Counted from the stretch's first letter, positions 51,456-61,904 are shown. The stretch: DNA of 64,000 nucleotides from an uncultured Bacteroides sp. (GCA_900542985.1 UQPQ01000004.1:1-64000), one strand, 5' to 3'. Numbers and translations are program-made. The notes: a model not told the origin generated them from the sequence alone.

Positions 51456-52223
51456 ATGAAGAATGTATATTTTCTTTCGGATGCTCATTTAGGTTCCAGG
51501 GCTATTCCTCATGGACGTACTCAGGAGCGCCGGCTGGTCAACTTTTTGGATAGTATCAAGCATCAGGCAGCAGCTGTTTATCTGTTGGGTGATATGTTTG
51601 ACTTCTGGTATGAATTCAAACTGGTGGTTCCTAAAGGTTATACCCGCTTCTTGGGAAAATTGTCGGAACTGACGGATATGGGGGTTGAAGTGCATTTCTT
51701 CATTGGAAATCATGACATCTGGTGCGGAGACTATCTGGAGAAGGAGTGTGGGGTAATTATTCACCGCAGACCGCTGACTTGTGAAATTTACGGGAAAGAG
51801 TTTTTCCTGGCTCATGGAGACGGATTGGGTGACGGCGACCGGAAGTTTAAGTTGCTGCGGACAATGTTTCATAGTAAGACTTTGCAGAAGATGTTTTCCA
51901 TGTTGCATCCGAGATGGAGTATAGACTTCGGCTTGGAATGGGCGAAGCATAGTAGAATGAAACGGGAAGGAGGAAGAGAGCCGGAATATATGGGAGAGGA
52001 TAAGGAAGCTTTGGTGCTCTTTACTAAGGATTACCTGAAGACTCATCCGGATATTAACTATTTTATTTATGGACACCGGCATATCATGCTCGACCTGATG
52101 TTAAGTCGTTCTGTGCGGATGATGATTCTGGGAGACTGGATTACGGAGTTCTCGTATGCTGTATTCGATGGTGAGAATCTTTTTCTTGAACAATACATTG
52201 AGGGAGAAACTACAGTAGGATAA
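51456..52223 (+). CDS. lpxH: UDP-2,3-diacylglucosamine diphosphatase (LpxH-type)
   Basis: 255 residues, a calcineurin-like phosphoesterase with FLSDAHLGSRA, LLGDMFDFWYEF, FIGNHDIWCGDY and GHRHIM, the metal-binding set of the LpxH group. It hydrolyses UDP-2,3-diacyl-GlcN to lipid X in lipid A synthesis, at the inner membrane. Length and motifs fit LpxH rather than LpxI or LpxG. Confidence 0.9.
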   Translation: MKNVYFLSDAHLGSRAIPHGRTQERRLVNFLDSIKHQAAAVYLLGDMFDFWYEFKLVVPKGYTRFLGKLSELTDMGVEVHFFIGNHDIWCGDYLEKECGVIIHRRPLTCEIYGKEFFLAHGDGLGDGDRKFKLLRTMFHSKTLQKMFSMLHPRWSIDFGLEWAKHSRMKREGGREPEYMGEDKEALVLFTKDYLKTHPDINYFIYGHRHIMLDLMLSRSVRMMILGDWITEFSYAVFDGENLFLEQYIEGETTVG

Positions 52224-52753
52224 TATTGTGGATTATTTTAGTGACGTCGCGCGGAGGTTGTTGGACTTTTATAAGGCCGTGGTGCAGCCTGTGTGCGACG
52301 ATTCTTTTTTTGATACATAGGGATACAAAAAAAGCGAAGTTCTTAAGAACCCGCCGATCTCCTAAAGAACCCCCATTTAAGGGTTCTTTTCATCTCTTCT
52401 TCGTTCAGTTGTTGTCTTTGTTATCCTTTTCTCTCTTATACCTTAAGCAATTTTACATCTTAATACCTATATCAACTATTCCTGAAAACAATTACCTTTT
52501 TACTAATACCTTAAAAACTAAACCTTATCAAAATTCTAATACCTTTGAATAAAATTGCTTTTTTACCTTAATCTAATACCTTATTTTACCTTAAACTAAG
52601 TAAGTCTAATACCTTTTGTGCTTTTTCTTATTGTTTTAATATCTTATCGGTTTCACAACCACGATGCAAAGGTAAGGCTTCTTTGTTTAAAAACAATGCT
52701 TAATAACATGTTTTTGCATGTTTTGTGCGTTTTCATGATTTATATCAATTCTT
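52224..52753. other. AT-rich intergenic region with repeated CTAATACCTT motifs
   Basis: 530 bp between the convergent ends of lpxH and nrdG. Perfect CTAATACCTT copies lie at 52503-52512, 52536-52545, 52573-52582 and 52606-52615 (33, 37 and 33 bp apart). Partial ACCTTA copies lie between them. There is also a 12-bp palindrome GTTCTTAAGAAC (52339-52350) and a minus-strand TACCTTTG (52667-52674). No convincing protein gene: the 108-codon plus-strand frame has no recognisable features. Confidence 0.6.
52364..52390 (+). terminator. Probable lpxH terminator
   Basis: A 9-bp perfect stem (52364-52372 with 52381-52389) with T residues at its 3' side, 140 bp downstream of lpxH. Confidence 0.6.
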
Positions 52754-53239
52754 TTAGAAATGGGAACTTATTTTTCCTGATTTCAGCACTAGAATTCGCT
52801 GGTTGCTGCTTCCCCGAAACTCCAGATAAGGAGAATATAATGCTTCCTCAAAACGTCCGTCTACCAGCACGTCGATATAGTGCAGGATGGCTTCTTTTTC
52901 GGGGCAGGCAATCAGTTCTTCGTATGTATATCCGGTATAGCACCATACATTCATGCCGGTCTCTTCTTTGATACGGCGAATGAGAGGTAAAAACTCTTGT
53001 GGATTATAAAAAGGATCTCCTCCGGAGAAAGTGATTCCATCGAGTAGAGGGTTAGCCTTAATTTCCCGGATGATGGCAGTGAGCTTTTCCTCTGTCAGTG
53101 GAAAGCCTGCTGCGGGATTCCACGACGAGGGGTTATGACATCCTTTGCAACGGTGGCTGCATCCGGCAAGATAGATGGAATACCGGATGCCGTCACCGTC
53201 GACAATTGTTTCTGGATAAGTGTAAAGATAATGTAGCAT
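52754..53239 (-). CDS. nrdG: Anaerobic ribonucleotide reductase activating protein
   Basis: 161 residues, radical SAM. The cluster-binding motif is CSHRCKGC (Cys27-x3-Cys31-x2-Cys34), with GGDPF and a C-terminal barrel. It uses SAM to form the glycyl radical on NrdD. It starts 7 bp after nrdD, in the same operon. Confidence 0.95.
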   Translation of the reverse strand: MLHYLYTYPETIVDGDGIRYSIYLAGCSHRCKGCHNPSSWNPAAGFPLTEEKLTAIIREIKANPLLDGITFSGGDPFYNPQEFLPLIRRIKEETGMNVWCYTGYTYEELIACPEKEAILHYIDVLVDGRFEEALYSPYLEFRGSSNQRILVLKSGKISSHF

Positions 53240-53246
53240 ATTCGGG

Positions 53247-55637
53247 TTAACCGTGTTTTACGCGGTCTTTTTCTTCTGCACGTTTGGCTGAGTTCCAACT
53301 GTTCAGGTCTCCGGTCAGATAGCCGGTGATACGGCGCATGCGCATGATGTTTTCACTGTTACAGATTGGACATTTATCGTAAATTACTCCTTTGTATCCG
53401 CAGTTGTGGCAAGTGTCTACAGGATGATTGATGGAACCGTATCCTATACCTTCATCGTGCATTACTTTTACAATCTTAGCAATAGCCTTGATGTTTTTCT
53501 GGGCTTCACCGTCGAGTTCTACATAAGTGATGTGTCCTCCGCGGGTAAGCGCATGGAACGGTGCTTCGCATTTGATTTTTTCGATAATGCTGATAGGCTC
53601 TTTCACATCTACATGGAATGAATTGACATAATAGTCTCTGTCTGTAACTCCTGGGATAAGGCCGTATTTGCGTTTGTCCATGCGTGTGAAGCGTCCGGAA
53701 AGTCCTTCGGCTGGAGTAGCAAGTACAGAGTAGTTCAGATGGTATTTTTGTTTGTATTCATCGGCTACTTTATTCATTTCTTCAATTGCTTCGTAAAGCG
53801 TTTCCCATGCTTTGCGATTATGACCGTGTCCTTGTCCGTAAAGTGCTACCATTGCATTGTGTCCGCCAATGAAACCAATACCCAGTGTTCCTTGTTTCAA
53901 GGTGTCGCCCACTTCGTCGTTCGGGTTCAGACTTCCTCCTCCTTTCCATACATTGTTACTCATCATGAAAGGAAACTGGCGGGCCAGTGCGGTACGTTGG
54001 TATTGATACCGGCTATAAAGTTGTTCGGCAATGAGTTCCGACATCTCGTGTACTGACTGAAGGAAGATGTCCTTGGCCAGTTGTTCGATGGCGGTAGGAT
54101 GCGTGTGCTCGGCCATATTTTCAGCTTTGATGCGTGCTTCAATGGCCAGACGGGGTAGGTTCATAGTAGTGAACGAGAGATTGCCTCGTCCCAGTGATGT
54201 CTTTTCTCCGTTCAGATTTTCGAATACACGTGTACGGCATCCCATGGTTGCCAGTTCGTAACGATAGCGCTTCGGATCGTTCTTGTCCCATTTCTCGTGC
54301 TGGTTGAAAGGGGTATCCAGGAACATAAAGTTAGGGAACAGTGCCTTGGCAGTGGTACGACATGCTTTTAAGAATAAGTCAAAGTTGGGAGCTTCGAACT
54401 GTATTTTTCCTTCAAGTGCTGCATCAAAATCCTGGATAGCCAACTGGTAATCGGCTTCTGAATAAGATACTCCATCTTTTATTTTGAAAATCTGGATAGG
54501 GAATACCGGAACTTCTCCTCTTTGTCCCAGGCCTTCTACGGTAGCTTTCAGCAGTTCTTCTATCACCATGCGTCCTTCGGCTGATGTATCAGTTCCGTAG
54601 TTGATAGAACTGAATACAACTTGGTTTCCTCCTCGCGAGTGCATGGTGTTCAAGTTATGGATGAATCCCTCCATGGCTTGGTGGGTTTCTTTTCTGGTTT
54701 GAGCATATGCTTTATGCAGAATATGTTCAAGTTCTTCAGCATTGATTGTAATTGCAGATGCCTGTAATGCTTTTACTAACCCCTTTTTCATTTCGGAGTT
54801 AGGTTCAATGGAGGTCAGATATTGATGTATGGCTTCGGAGAGACTTTCTTCTTTTACGGTTGTTTCTCCTTTTACTTCCAGATAGAAGGACAGAATGGAT
54901 GTGACTGCTTTCTGATAGCTTTTCAATACTCCCTTTGCCATAAAGAAGTCGAAAGCAGGGATAGCTTGTCCTCCGTGCTGTTCGTTCTGATTGGTCTGGA
55001 AAATGATTGTAGCCAGTGTTGCATAGCTCTGGATTGATTGAGGAGTACGGATGCTGCCGTTTTTGGTGTGGAACCCCCGTTCGAACAAATCATCCAGGTC
55101 GTACTGGATGCAAGTTGTCGTTTTGGTAGGATAATAGTCCAAATCGTGGATGTGGATATCTCCCAACTGATGTGCTTCTGCATACTTTTTAGGAAGAAGA
55201 TACTTATAAGTATAATCTTTGGTGATTTCCGAAGCAAATGTCATCATCTGCCCAGCCGGAGTATGGCTTGACATATTGGCATTGCTCAGGTTGACATCAT
55301 TTTTATCGATGGCGACAATGCCGTCCATGATATGCTTGATTTGCGTTTTTCTTTCGCGCTCGGTGTTTCGCCATTGACGATAGATGATGTACTTTTTTGC
55401 CACTTCTGGTTGTACTTTCATTAGCTCAGTCTCGACGATGTCTTGTATATCCTCTACTCCAATGGTAGGTTGGTTGATTTGGAGGATAACGCGCTGGGTA
55501 ATCTCTTCTATTAAGGTACGGTGGTTGTTGAGGCCTGTGGCTTCGAATGCTTTGCCTATGGCATTAGAGATTTTTACTGCCGAAAAGTCTTCCCGCTTTC
55601 CGTCTCGTTTGATAATGCAGATTTCTTTTGTGTTCAT
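53247..55637 (-). CDS. nrdD: Anaerobic (class III) ribonucleoside-triphosphate reductase
   Basis: 796 residues. The N-terminal ATP-cone (about 5-95, [27 protein letters not shown]) gives allosteric control. The C-terminal zinc site [17 protein letters not shown] and the glycyl-radical segment [15 protein letters not shown] (Gly772) are present. It reduces NTPs to dNTPs without oxygen, activated by NrdG. The leader carries a cobalamin riboswitch, so expression should fall when B12 is plentiful. Confidence 0.97.
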   Translation of the reverse strand: MNTKEICIIKRDGKREDFSAVKISNAIGKAFEATGLNNHRTLIEEITQRVILQINQPTIGVEDIQDIVETELMKVQPEVAKKYIIYRQWRNTERERKTQIKHIMDGIVAIDKNDVNLSNANMSSHTPAGQMMTFASEITKDYTYKYLLPKKYAEAHQLGDIHIHDLDYYPTKTTTCIQYDLDDLFERGFHTKNGSIRTPQSIQSYATLATIIFQTNQNEQHGGQAIPAFDFFMAKGVLKSYQKAVTSILSFYLEVKGETTVKEESLSEAIHQYLTSIEPNSEMKKGLVKALQASAITINAEELEHILHKAYAQTRKETHQAMEGFIHNLNTMHSRGGNQVVFSSINYGTDTSAEGRMVIEELLKATVEGLGQRGEVPVFPIQIFKIKDGVSYSEADYQLAIQDFDAALEGKIQFEAPNFDLFLKACRTTAKALFPNFMFLDTPFNQHEKWDKNDPKRYRYELATMGCRTRVFENLNGEKTSLGRGNLSFTTMNLPRLAIEARIKAENMAEHTHPTAIEQLAKDIFLQSVHEMSELIAEQLYSRYQYQRTALARQFPFMMSNNVWKGGGSLNPNDEVGDTLKQGTLGIGFIGGHNAMVALYGQGHGHNRKAWETLYEAIEEMNKVADEYKQKYHLNYSVLATPAEGLSGRFTRMDKRKYGLIPGVTDRDYYVNSFHVDVKEPISIIEKIKCEAPFHALTRGGHITYVELDGEAQKNIKAIAKIVKVMHDEGIGYGSINHPVDTCHNCGYKGVIYDKCPICNSENIMRMRRITGYLTGDLNSWNSAKRAEEKDRVKHG

Positions 55638-55647
55638 AACAGCTTTT

Positions 55648-55679
55648 TGAAAAAGTAATGGATATAAATGGCTTTTTCA
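55648..55679 (-). promoter_or_regulatory. Possible expression-platform hairpin of the nrdD riboswitch
   Basis: TGAAAAAG and CTTTTTCA (55648-55655 and 55672-55679) form a perfect 8-bp stem between the aptamer and the nrdD ATG (55637). It could compete with the aptamer or mask the start region. Confidence 0.45.
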
Positions 55680-55680
55680 T

Positions 55681-55830
55681 GGCAGGTCTTCTGACTGATT
55701 CCTCCCCAAAGGCGACCTTCCCGCAAGTGTATTGCAGTGGCTGTATATGATACTTGGCCTTGGTTCTTTGGAAATCACAGCAGCGGGTACTGTTACCGAT
55801 TTTCACGATATTCCCTTTTGAAACGCTTGT
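55681..55830 (-). ncRNA. Cobalamin riboswitch upstream of nrdDG
   Basis: On the minus strand the conserved blocks appear in order: AAAGGGAATATCGTGAAAAT, then ACAGTACCCGCTGCTGTGA, the B12-box-like GCCACTG, GCGGGAAGGTCGCC, and GTCAGAAGACCTGCC. These are the canonical cobalamin aptamer elements. It lies in the 5' leader of nrdD, and the matching promoter TATCTTTG is at 55850-55857. Placing it before the B12-independent reductase makes sense if the cell also has a B12-dependent class II enzyme (not in this window). Confidence 0.92.
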
Positions 55831-55849
55831 GTTACCATTAAAAGCTGTA

Positions 55850-55857
55850 CAAAGATA
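55850..55857 (-). promoter_or_regulatory. -7 promoter element of nrdDG
   Basis: Minus-strand TATCTTTG, immediately upstream of the riboswitch. It would give a leader of about 205 nt. Confidence 0.7.
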
Positions 55858-56171
55858 GAAAAAGAGTTTTGCTTGATAAAATAGACTATCTCTTGGTTGT
55901 CTAAATTGGGAAATAAAATTTCAGTAAAAATGTTCTTAGAATGTATCTGAATGGGGTAAATGGATAACTGTAATTTAAAATGGTTTTTCTTTTTGGAAAT
56001 TCTTCCGTTATTTCTTGTAATATTCCTTCTTTTATATAATAGGCTTTTGGAAACGTTTTTGGAAGAATTAAAGACCAAAAAGATGAGATGATTTGTAGTT
56101 GTGTATGCAGTAATCTTAAAGTTGAAAACGGGTACTGCATACACATTATAATAAGTGTGATTAGTCTTGGC
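55858..56171. other. Intergenic region upstream of nrdDG
   Basis: About 310 bp, AT-rich. It holds a perfect 12-bp inverted repeat, GTGTATGCAGTA at 56101-56112 with its complement at 56133-56144, 27 bp after the stop of the DUF4834 gene, without a T-run. The minus-strand frames here look spurious. Confidence 0.55.
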
Positions 56172-56441
56172 TTAATCTTTTATTTCTTCAAACTCGATGT
56201 ATTCCCCTTCATCACTATCAAATACTTTCTTTTTTCGTGCAGGAGACTGTGAAGAAGAACCGTAAGAAGAACGTTCCTGATAAGTGCTTTCTTTTTCTGT
56301 ATACTGTGAAGAAGATGTCATCTTTTCTGTCATACGCTTTCCTGTACGGAATATGCTTCCTACAACTTTAGCTGCGGCCGACAGTAAAAGAATAAGAATA
56401 ATAAATATAAATATGAATATGAAACTCAAAAATCCAAACAT
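56172..56441 (-). CDS. DUF4834-like small membrane protein
   Basis: 89 residues. One strongly hydrophobic helix near the N-terminus (LSFIFIFIFIILILLLSAAAKVVGSIF), a Ser/Tyr/Gln-rich linker, a basic RKKK stretch and an acidic C-terminus, DEGEYIEFEEIKD. The ending is typical of the Bacteroidetes DUF4834 family; function is unknown. It lies 58 bp downstream of pssA and is probably cotranscribed. Confidence 0.8.
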   Translation of the reverse strand: MFGFLSFIFIFIFIILILLLSAAAKVVGSIFRTGKRMTEKMTSSSQYTEKESTYQERSSYGSSSQSPARKKKVFDSDEGEYIEFEEIKD

Positions 56442-56499
56442 AGTTATTGTCGTTATATTTTATAATGATATTAACAACAACCGTGCCATAATTGTTGTT

Positions 56500-57207
56500 T
56501 TATGATTTTTTACGAGTTACAATAGAGAGTAGGATATACCATAAAATAACTGCTGCAAAACCACTGAGCTGGAAGATAATCAGTAAAGGGATGCTGACAG
56601 CCAGGAAGATATAACTGATTTTATTGCTTTTCCATGAAAGGTTTTTAAATTTCAATGAAAACATGGGTAGTTCAGCAACCAGCAATAATGACATGACAAC
56701 TACCAACAGAAAAAGGTAGATTGCATTAAAGTATTGAGATACCAAGAAATTGTGGGCTCCTACGGTCAGTGAACCCCAAAACAAAGCATTGGCTGGAGTC
56801 GGCATACCGATAAATGAACTGGTTTGTCGTACATCGATATTGAATTTGGCCAATCGCAATGCCGAAAAGACTGCAATCAGAAAAGCAGTATAAGGTATAT
56901 ATTCGGCAATTGGAGTCAGAAACTCGGGATAATATACTTCTTTGAATAAGGAAAAAACAATCGCAGCAGGAGCAAATCCAAAAGTAATATCATCAGCCAG
57001 TGAGTCCAATTCTTTTCCTATCGGACTTGATACATGCAACAGACGAGCTGTCATTCCATCGAAAAAATCAAAGCCTGCCCCAATTACGATAAAGAGGAAT
57101 GCAAGCGTATAACAGCCTTGCAGTGCCATGTAACTGGCAATACATCCGGAGAACAAATTGCAGCAAGTGATTGTATTCGGAATGTTTCGGATGATAACAT
57201 TGGCCAT
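56500..57207 (-). CDS. pssA: CDP-diacylglycerol--serine O-phosphatidyltransferase
   Basis: 235 residues, polytopic. The CDP-alcohol phosphatidyltransferase motif DGMTARLLHVSSPIGKELDSLADD fits D-G-x2-A-R-x8-G-x3-D-x3-D. It makes phosphatidylserine at the inner membrane, and the decarboxylase gene psd precedes it by 23 bp, so the phosphatidylethanolamine pathway is in one operon. Confidence 0.94.
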   Translation of the reverse strand: MANVIIRNIPNTITCCNLFSGCIASYMALQGCYTLAFLFIVIGAGFDFFDGMTARLLHVSSPIGKELDSLADDITFGFAPAAIVFSLFKEVYYPEFLTPIAEYIPYTAFLIAVFSALRLAKFNIDVRQTSSFIGMPTPANALFWGSLTVGAHNFLVSQYFNAIYLFLLVVVMSLLLVAELPMFSLKFKNLSWKSNKISYIFLAVSIPLLIIFQLSGFAAVILWYILLSIVTRKKS

Positions 57208-57230
57208 AATCGTATCTCCTCCTTGTCTTT

Positions 57231-57917
57231 TTATTTTAATTTAGCAATTACGGTTTGGTTTCCTGTTGTGGCCTGTCCCATTTTTACGCAGACTTCTGTT
57301 CCTACAGGAAGATATACGTCAACTCGTGAGCCGAACTTGATGAATCCCATGTGTTCGTCGATGTAGCATTCTTCTCCTTTTGTAGCGTAGGTAACAATAC
57401 GACGGGCAATAGCACCGGCAATTTGGCGTGCCATGACAGTATGACCTTCCGGAGTTTCAATAACTACCATTGAACGTTCATTTTCGGTACTTGCCTTGGG
57501 AAGCCATGCCTTCATAAAACGTCCGTTATGATGATCTACATGTTTTATGGTACCATCTACCGGATACCAGTTGGCATGCACATTGGTCACACTCATGAAT
57601 ATAGAAATCATCAGTCGGCGATCATGAAAATATTCATGTTCGTCTACTTCTTCGATTACAACGATTTTTCCATCCGCCGGAGCAACGACAATCTTCTCTG
57701 TATTACCGTTGAATAAACGGATTGGGCATCGGAAAAAATTGACCATCAGTAAATAAAGAATTAAACTGATGACCGAAACCACATAAAATGGAATTTTACA
57801 CTCCAATCCCCAATATAGTGCGGCATTGATAAGCAATAATAAAGCTGCGCTGATAATAAGGATGTGAGTGCCTTCGTGATGTATTCTGATTTTTTTTATT
57901 TTATTCAATCGGGTCAT
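57231..57917 (-). CDS. psd: Phosphatidylserine decarboxylase proenzyme
   Basis: 228 residues, the short Psd-related type. Two N-terminal membrane helices, then the catalytic domain with [13 protein letters not shown] and the self-cleavage site [12 protein letters not shown] (Gly196-Ser197), which creates the pyruvoyl group. It converts phosphatidylserine to phosphatidylethanolamine. A TATTTTTG -7 element lies at 57940-57947 on the minus strand. Confidence 0.94.
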   Translation of the reverse strand: MTRLNKIKKIRIHHEGTHILIISAALLLLINAALYWGLECKIPFYVVSVISLILYLLMVNFFRCPIRLFNGNTEKIVVAPADGKIVVIEEVDEHEYFHDRRLMISIFMSVTNVHANWYPVDGTIKHVDHHNGRFMKAWLPKASTENERSMVVIETPEGHTVMARQIAGAIARRIVTYATKGEECYIDEHMGFIKFGSRVDVYLPVGTEVCVKMGQATTGNQTVIAKLK

Positions 57918-57939
57918 AACAAAGTCTACATTTATCGTG

Positions 57940-57947
57940 CAAAAATA
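57940..57947 (-). promoter_or_regulatory. -7 promoter element of psd-pssA
   Basis: Minus-strand TATTTTTG, consensus match, 23 bp before the psd ATG. Confidence 0.6.
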
Positions 57948-58072
57948 ACGTTATTTTGAAAACCCTGCAAATAAACATTGATTAGAATTGCAACTTTCTT
58001 CCTTTTTCGCTAAAAAGTATTCATGATGGTTAAGTTTATATGTTACTTTTTGTTCGTTCTGTAAAACCTCGG

Positions 58073-58080
58073 TATCTTTG
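58073..58080 (+). promoter_or_regulatory. -7 promoter element of dnaE
   Basis: TATCTTTG, consensus match, 27 bp before the ATG. Confidence 0.6.
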
Positions 58081-58106
58081 ATACGATTTTATTTTTTTAC
58101 AACAAT

Positions 58107-61100
58107 ATGCAAGATTTTGTTCATTTGCACGTACATACCCAGTATTCTATCTTGGATGGTCAGGCTTCCATTTCCCGGCTGGTCGATAAGGCCATGGCGA
58201 ATGGAATGCGTGGTATTGCAGTTACCGATCATGGAAATATGTTTGGTATCAAGGAGTTCTTTAACTATGTGAACAAGAAGAACGGAGGTACAAATGGTGA
58301 GATAAAAGATTTGAAGAAGAAGTTGGCTGCATTGGAGGCGGGAAAAACAGAGACAGACAATCCGGAAGCGGAGATTGCAGCCTGCAAGGAGCAACTGGAA
58401 GCTGCAAAGAAACGTCTTTTTAAGCCGATTATTGGCTGTGAGATGTATGTGGCACGCCGCCGGCTTTTCAATAAAGATGGAAAGCAAGACCAAAGCGGTT
58501 ATCACCTTGTTGTATTGGCGAAGAATCTGAAAGGTTATCATAACTTAATCAAATTGGTTTCGAAAGCGTGGACTGAAGGTTTTTATATGCGTCCGCGTAC
58601 CGACCGTGCGGAACTGGAGAAATACCATGAAGGATTGATTGTCTGTTCGGCCTGTCTGGGTGGTGAAGTTCCCCGGAAAATCAGTGCAGGTCAGATAGAA
58701 GAAGCAGAAGAAACAATCCGCTGGTTCAAGAATCTGTTTGGCAGCGACTATTATCTGGAGTTGCAGCGTCATAAGGCTACTGTTCCACGTGCCAACCATG
58801 AAGTGTATCCCATGCAGCAAGTGGTAAACCAGAAGCTGATAGAGCTTGCCAAAAAGTATGATATCAAACTGGTTTGTACAAACGACGTCCATTTTGTCGA
58901 TGAAGAAAATGCCGAGGCGCATGACCGTCTGATTTGTTTAAGCACAGGTAAGGATTTGGACGATCCTAAACGTATGCTTTATACCAAGCAGGAATGGATG
59001 AAAACGCGGGAGGAAATGAATGAAATCTTTGCGGATGTGCCCGAAGCATTGGCCAATACGGCAGATATCTGCGATCAGGTAGAATTCTATTCTATTGACC
59101 ATGCGCCCATCATGCCTACCTTTGCCATTCCCGAAGAGTTTGGAACCGAAGAAGAATATAGACGGAAGTTTACTGAAAAGGATCTTTTTGATGAGTTTAC
59201 TCGTGATGAAAACGGAAATGTAGTCATGAGTGAAGAGGACGGATTGAAGAAAATTGAGCGTTTGGGAGGATACGAAAAATTGTATCGTATCAAGCTGGAA
59301 GCCGATTATCTGGCAAAACTGGCTTACGACGGAGCACGCCGTCGCTATGGGGAAGTGTTGAATGAAGAAGTGCAGGAGCGAATCAGGTTTGAACTTCATA
59401 TTATGAAGACAATGGGTTTCCCTGGCTACTTCCTTATTGTGCAGGACTTCATTACGGCAGCTCGCGAGAAACTGGATGTGTCGGTAGGACCGGGACGTGG
59501 TTCAGCTGCGGGATCTGCTGTAGCATATTGTTTGGGTATTACTCAGATCGACCCTATCAAATACGATTTGCTGTTCGAACGTTTCCTGAATCCGGACCGT
59601 ATCTCTTTGCCTGATATCGACGTCGATTTCGATGATGATGGCCGAGGACGTGTCTTGAATTGGGTAACGGAAAAGTATGGACAGGAAAAGGTGGCACATA
59701 TTATCACGTATGGTACAATGGCTACCAAACTGGCCATTAAGGATGTGGCACGTGTACAGAAGTTGCCTTTGTCGGAATCGGACCGTTTGTGTAAGCTTGT
59801 ACCCGATAAGATTCCGGATAAGAAACTGAACTTGCCCAATGCCATTGCATACGTGCCCGAACTGCAGGCCGCAGAAGTTTCGTCCGATCCGGTTTTGCGC
59901 GATACCATCAAGTATGCCAAGATGTTGGAAGGCAACGTGCGTAATACCGGTGTACATGCCTGTGGTACCATTATTTGCCGTGACGATATCACAGACTGGG
60001 TGCCGGTCAGTACTGCTGATGACAAGGAAACCGGAGAAAAGATGCTGGTTACCCAATACGAAGGATCGGTCATTGAAGATACGGGACTTATCAAGATGGA
60101 CTTCCTCGGACTGAAGACACTGTCCATTATCAAGGAGGCTCTGGAGAATATTAAGGTCAGCAAACAGATTGTGCTGAATATTGACGAAATTCCTATTGAT
60201 GACCCGGCTACTTATAAGTTATATAGTGAAGGAAGAACCATCGGTACGTTCCAGTTCGAATCTGCCGGTATGCAGAAATATCTGCGAGAATTGCAGCCAA
60301 GTACCTTCGAAGACTTGATTGCGATGAACGCCTTGTATCGTCCGGGACCGATGGATTACATTCCGGATTTCATCGACCGTAAGCATGGACGCAAGCCTAT
60401 CGAGTACGATATTCCGGTTATGGAAAAGTATTTGAAAGATACATACGGTATTACGGTGTACCAGGAGCAGGTGATGTTGCTGTCGCGTTTGCTGGCCGAT
60501 TTTACCCGAGGCGAATCGGATGCCTTGCGTAAGGCCATGGGTAAGAAGCTGCGCGACAAGCTGGATCATATGAAACCGAAGTTTATCGAAGGCGGAAAGA
60601 AGAACGGACACGACCCTCAGGTGCTGGAGAAGATTTGGGCAGACTGGGAGAAGTTCGCATCGTATGCCTTCAACAAATCGCATGCAACCTGCTATTCGTG
60701 GGTGGCTTATCAGACTGCTTATCTTAAGGCTAACTATCCGTCTGAATACATGGCAGCCACAATGAGCCGTAACATTTCGAACATTACCGAAATCACGAAA
60801 CTAATGGACGAATGTAAGGCTACAGGGGTAAATGTATTGGGACCGGATGTCAACGAAAGTAGCCTGAAGTTCTCTGTCAACCGTAAGGGAGATATCCGTT
60901 TTGGCTTGGGAGCAATTAAAGGAGTGGGAGAATCGGCGGTAATGAGTATTTTGACCGAACGTGAAAAAGGTGGACCTTTCAAAAATATATTTGATTTTGT
61001 CCAGCGTGTCAATCTCTCTGCCTGCAACCGTAAGAATATTGAAAACCTGGCTTTGGCCGGAGGATTCGACAGTTTCGATGGCATCAAACGCGAAGACTTC

Positions 61101-61904
61101 TTTGTGAAAAATGCAAAAGATGAAACATTTGTGGAGGTCCTGGTACGTTACGGAAACAAGTATCAGATGGACAAGGCTGCTGCAGTCAATTCATTGTTCG
61201 GAGGAGAGCATCAGGTCGAGATGGCTACTCCGGAAATTGTAAAAGCTCCATCGTGGGGAGCTTTGGAACGTTTGAATAAAGAACGTGAGTTGGTTGGTAT
61301 CTATTTGTCTGCCCATCCGCTGGATGAATTTGCCGTCGTATTGGAAAATGTCTGCAATGCCCATATGGCCGAACTGGCCGACTTGACTCCTCTGCAGAAT
61401 CGCGATTTGGTGTTGGGGGGTATTGTAACAGCTGTGCGCGAAGGTTATACCAAGACCGGAAAGCCTTATGGAGTAGCCAAAGTGGAAGATTATTCGGGAG
61501 CAGCCGAGTTTGCTTTCTTTGGAAACGAATGGGTAGAGAAAAAGAACTTCTTTTCCGAAGGTATGTTCTTGTATATGCACGGTAAATGTCAGCCCAAAAA
61601 ATGGAAGCAGGAAGAGTGGGAGGTTAAAATCAACCAGATTGAGTTACTTCCGGAGGTAAAGGAGAAAGTGGTAGAAAAACTTACCGTAACAGCTCCATTG
61701 TCTGCCATTACCGATGAGATGATTCTGGAATTGTCTGTTCTTATAAAAGAACATCCCGGAAATGCCGAACTGGGCTTCTTTATTCAAGATGAAGACGGAC
61801 AGATGCATGTCAATCTTTTGTCGCACACTATAAAGGTAAGTGTGGGAAAAGAGTTGATAAATTATTTAAAAAGCCAGCCGATGTTGGACTATAAGATAAA
61901 TTAG
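58107..61904 (+). CDS. dnaE: DNA polymerase III subunit alpha
   Basis: 1265 residues. The N-terminal PHP domain starts FVHLHVHTQYSILDGQASISRL. The C-family polymerase core has VGPGRGSAAGSAVAYCLGITQIDP and the catalytic Asp cluster PDIDVDFDDDGRGRVL. A helix-hairpin-helix region, FGLGAIKGVGESAVMSI, and a C-terminal OB-fold, LVLGGIVTAVREGYTKTGKPYGVAKVEDYSG, follow. An insert of charged helices lies at about 65-110 of the PHP domain. It is the replicative polymerase. Confidence 0.97.
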   Translation: MQDFVHLHVHTQYSILDGQASISRLVDKAMANGMRGIAVTDHGNMFGIKEFFNYVNKKNGGTNGEIKDLKKKLAALEAGKTETDNPEAEIAACKEQLEAAKKRLFKPIIGCEMYVARRRLFNKDGKQDQSGYHLVVLAKNLKGYHNLIKLVSKAWTEGFYMRPRTDRAELEKYHEGLIVCSACLGGEVPRKISAGQIEEAEETIRWFKNLFGSDYYLELQRHKATVPRANHEVYPMQQVVNQKLIELAKKYDIKLVCTNDVHFVDEENAEAHDRLICLSTGKDLDDPKRMLYTKQEWMKTREEMNEIFADVPEALANTADICDQVEFYSIDHAPIMPTFAIPEEFGTEEEYRRKFTEKDLFDEFTRDENGNVVMSEEDGLKKIERLGGYEKLYRIKLEADYLAKLAYDGARRRYGEVLNEEVQERIRFELHIMKTMGFPGYFLIVQDFITAAREKLDVSVGPGRGSAAGSAVAYCLGITQIDPIKYDLLFERFLNPDRISLPDIDVDFDDDGRGRVLNWVTEKYGQEKVAHIITYGTMATKLAIKDVARVQKLPLSESDRLCKLVPDKIPDKKLNLPNAIAYVPELQAAEVSSDPVLRDTIKYAKMLEGNVRNTGVHACGTIICRDDITDWVPVSTADDKETGEKMLVTQYEGSVIEDTGLIKMDFLGLKTLSIIKEALENIKVSKQIVLNIDEIPIDDPATYKLYSEGRTIGTFQFESAGMQKYLRELQPSTFEDLIAMNALYRPGPMDYIPDFIDRKHGRKPIEYDIPVMEKYLKDTYGITVYQEQVMLLSRLLADFTRGESDALRKAMGKKLRDKLDHMKPKFIEGGKKNGHDPQVLEKIWADWEKFASYAFNKSHATCYSWVAYQTAYLKANYPSEYMAATMSRNISNITEITKLMDECKATGVNVLGPDVNESSLKFSVNRKGDIRFGLGAIKGVGESAVMSILTEREKGGPFKNIFDFVQRVNLSACNRKNIENLALAGGFDSFDGIKREDFFVKNAKDETFVEVLVRYGNKYQMDKAAAVNSLFGGEHQVEMATPEIVKAPSWGALERLNKERELVGIYLSAHPLDEFAVVLENVCNAHMAELADLTPLQNRDLVLGGIVTAVREGYTKTGKPYGVAKVEDYSGAAEFAFFGNEWVEKKNFFSEGMFLYMHGKCQPKKWKQEEWEVKINQIELLPEVKEKVVEKLTVTAPLSAITDEMILELSVLIKEHPGNAELGFFIQDEDGQMHVNLLSHTIKVSVGKELINYLKSQPMLDYKIN

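Noticed and set aside
52226-52552. 108-codon plus-strand frame after lpxH
   Set aside because: It contains the probable lpxH terminator and the AT-rich repeat region; composition is erratic and no family is recognisable.
52503-52615. CRISPR array at the CTAATACCTT repeats
   Set aside because: The repeats are only 10 bp, spacing is unequal and there is no cas gene nearby.
55803-56144. Minus-strand frames upstream of nrdD
   Set aside because: They overlap the nrdD promoter and riboswitch edge and have no recognisable product.
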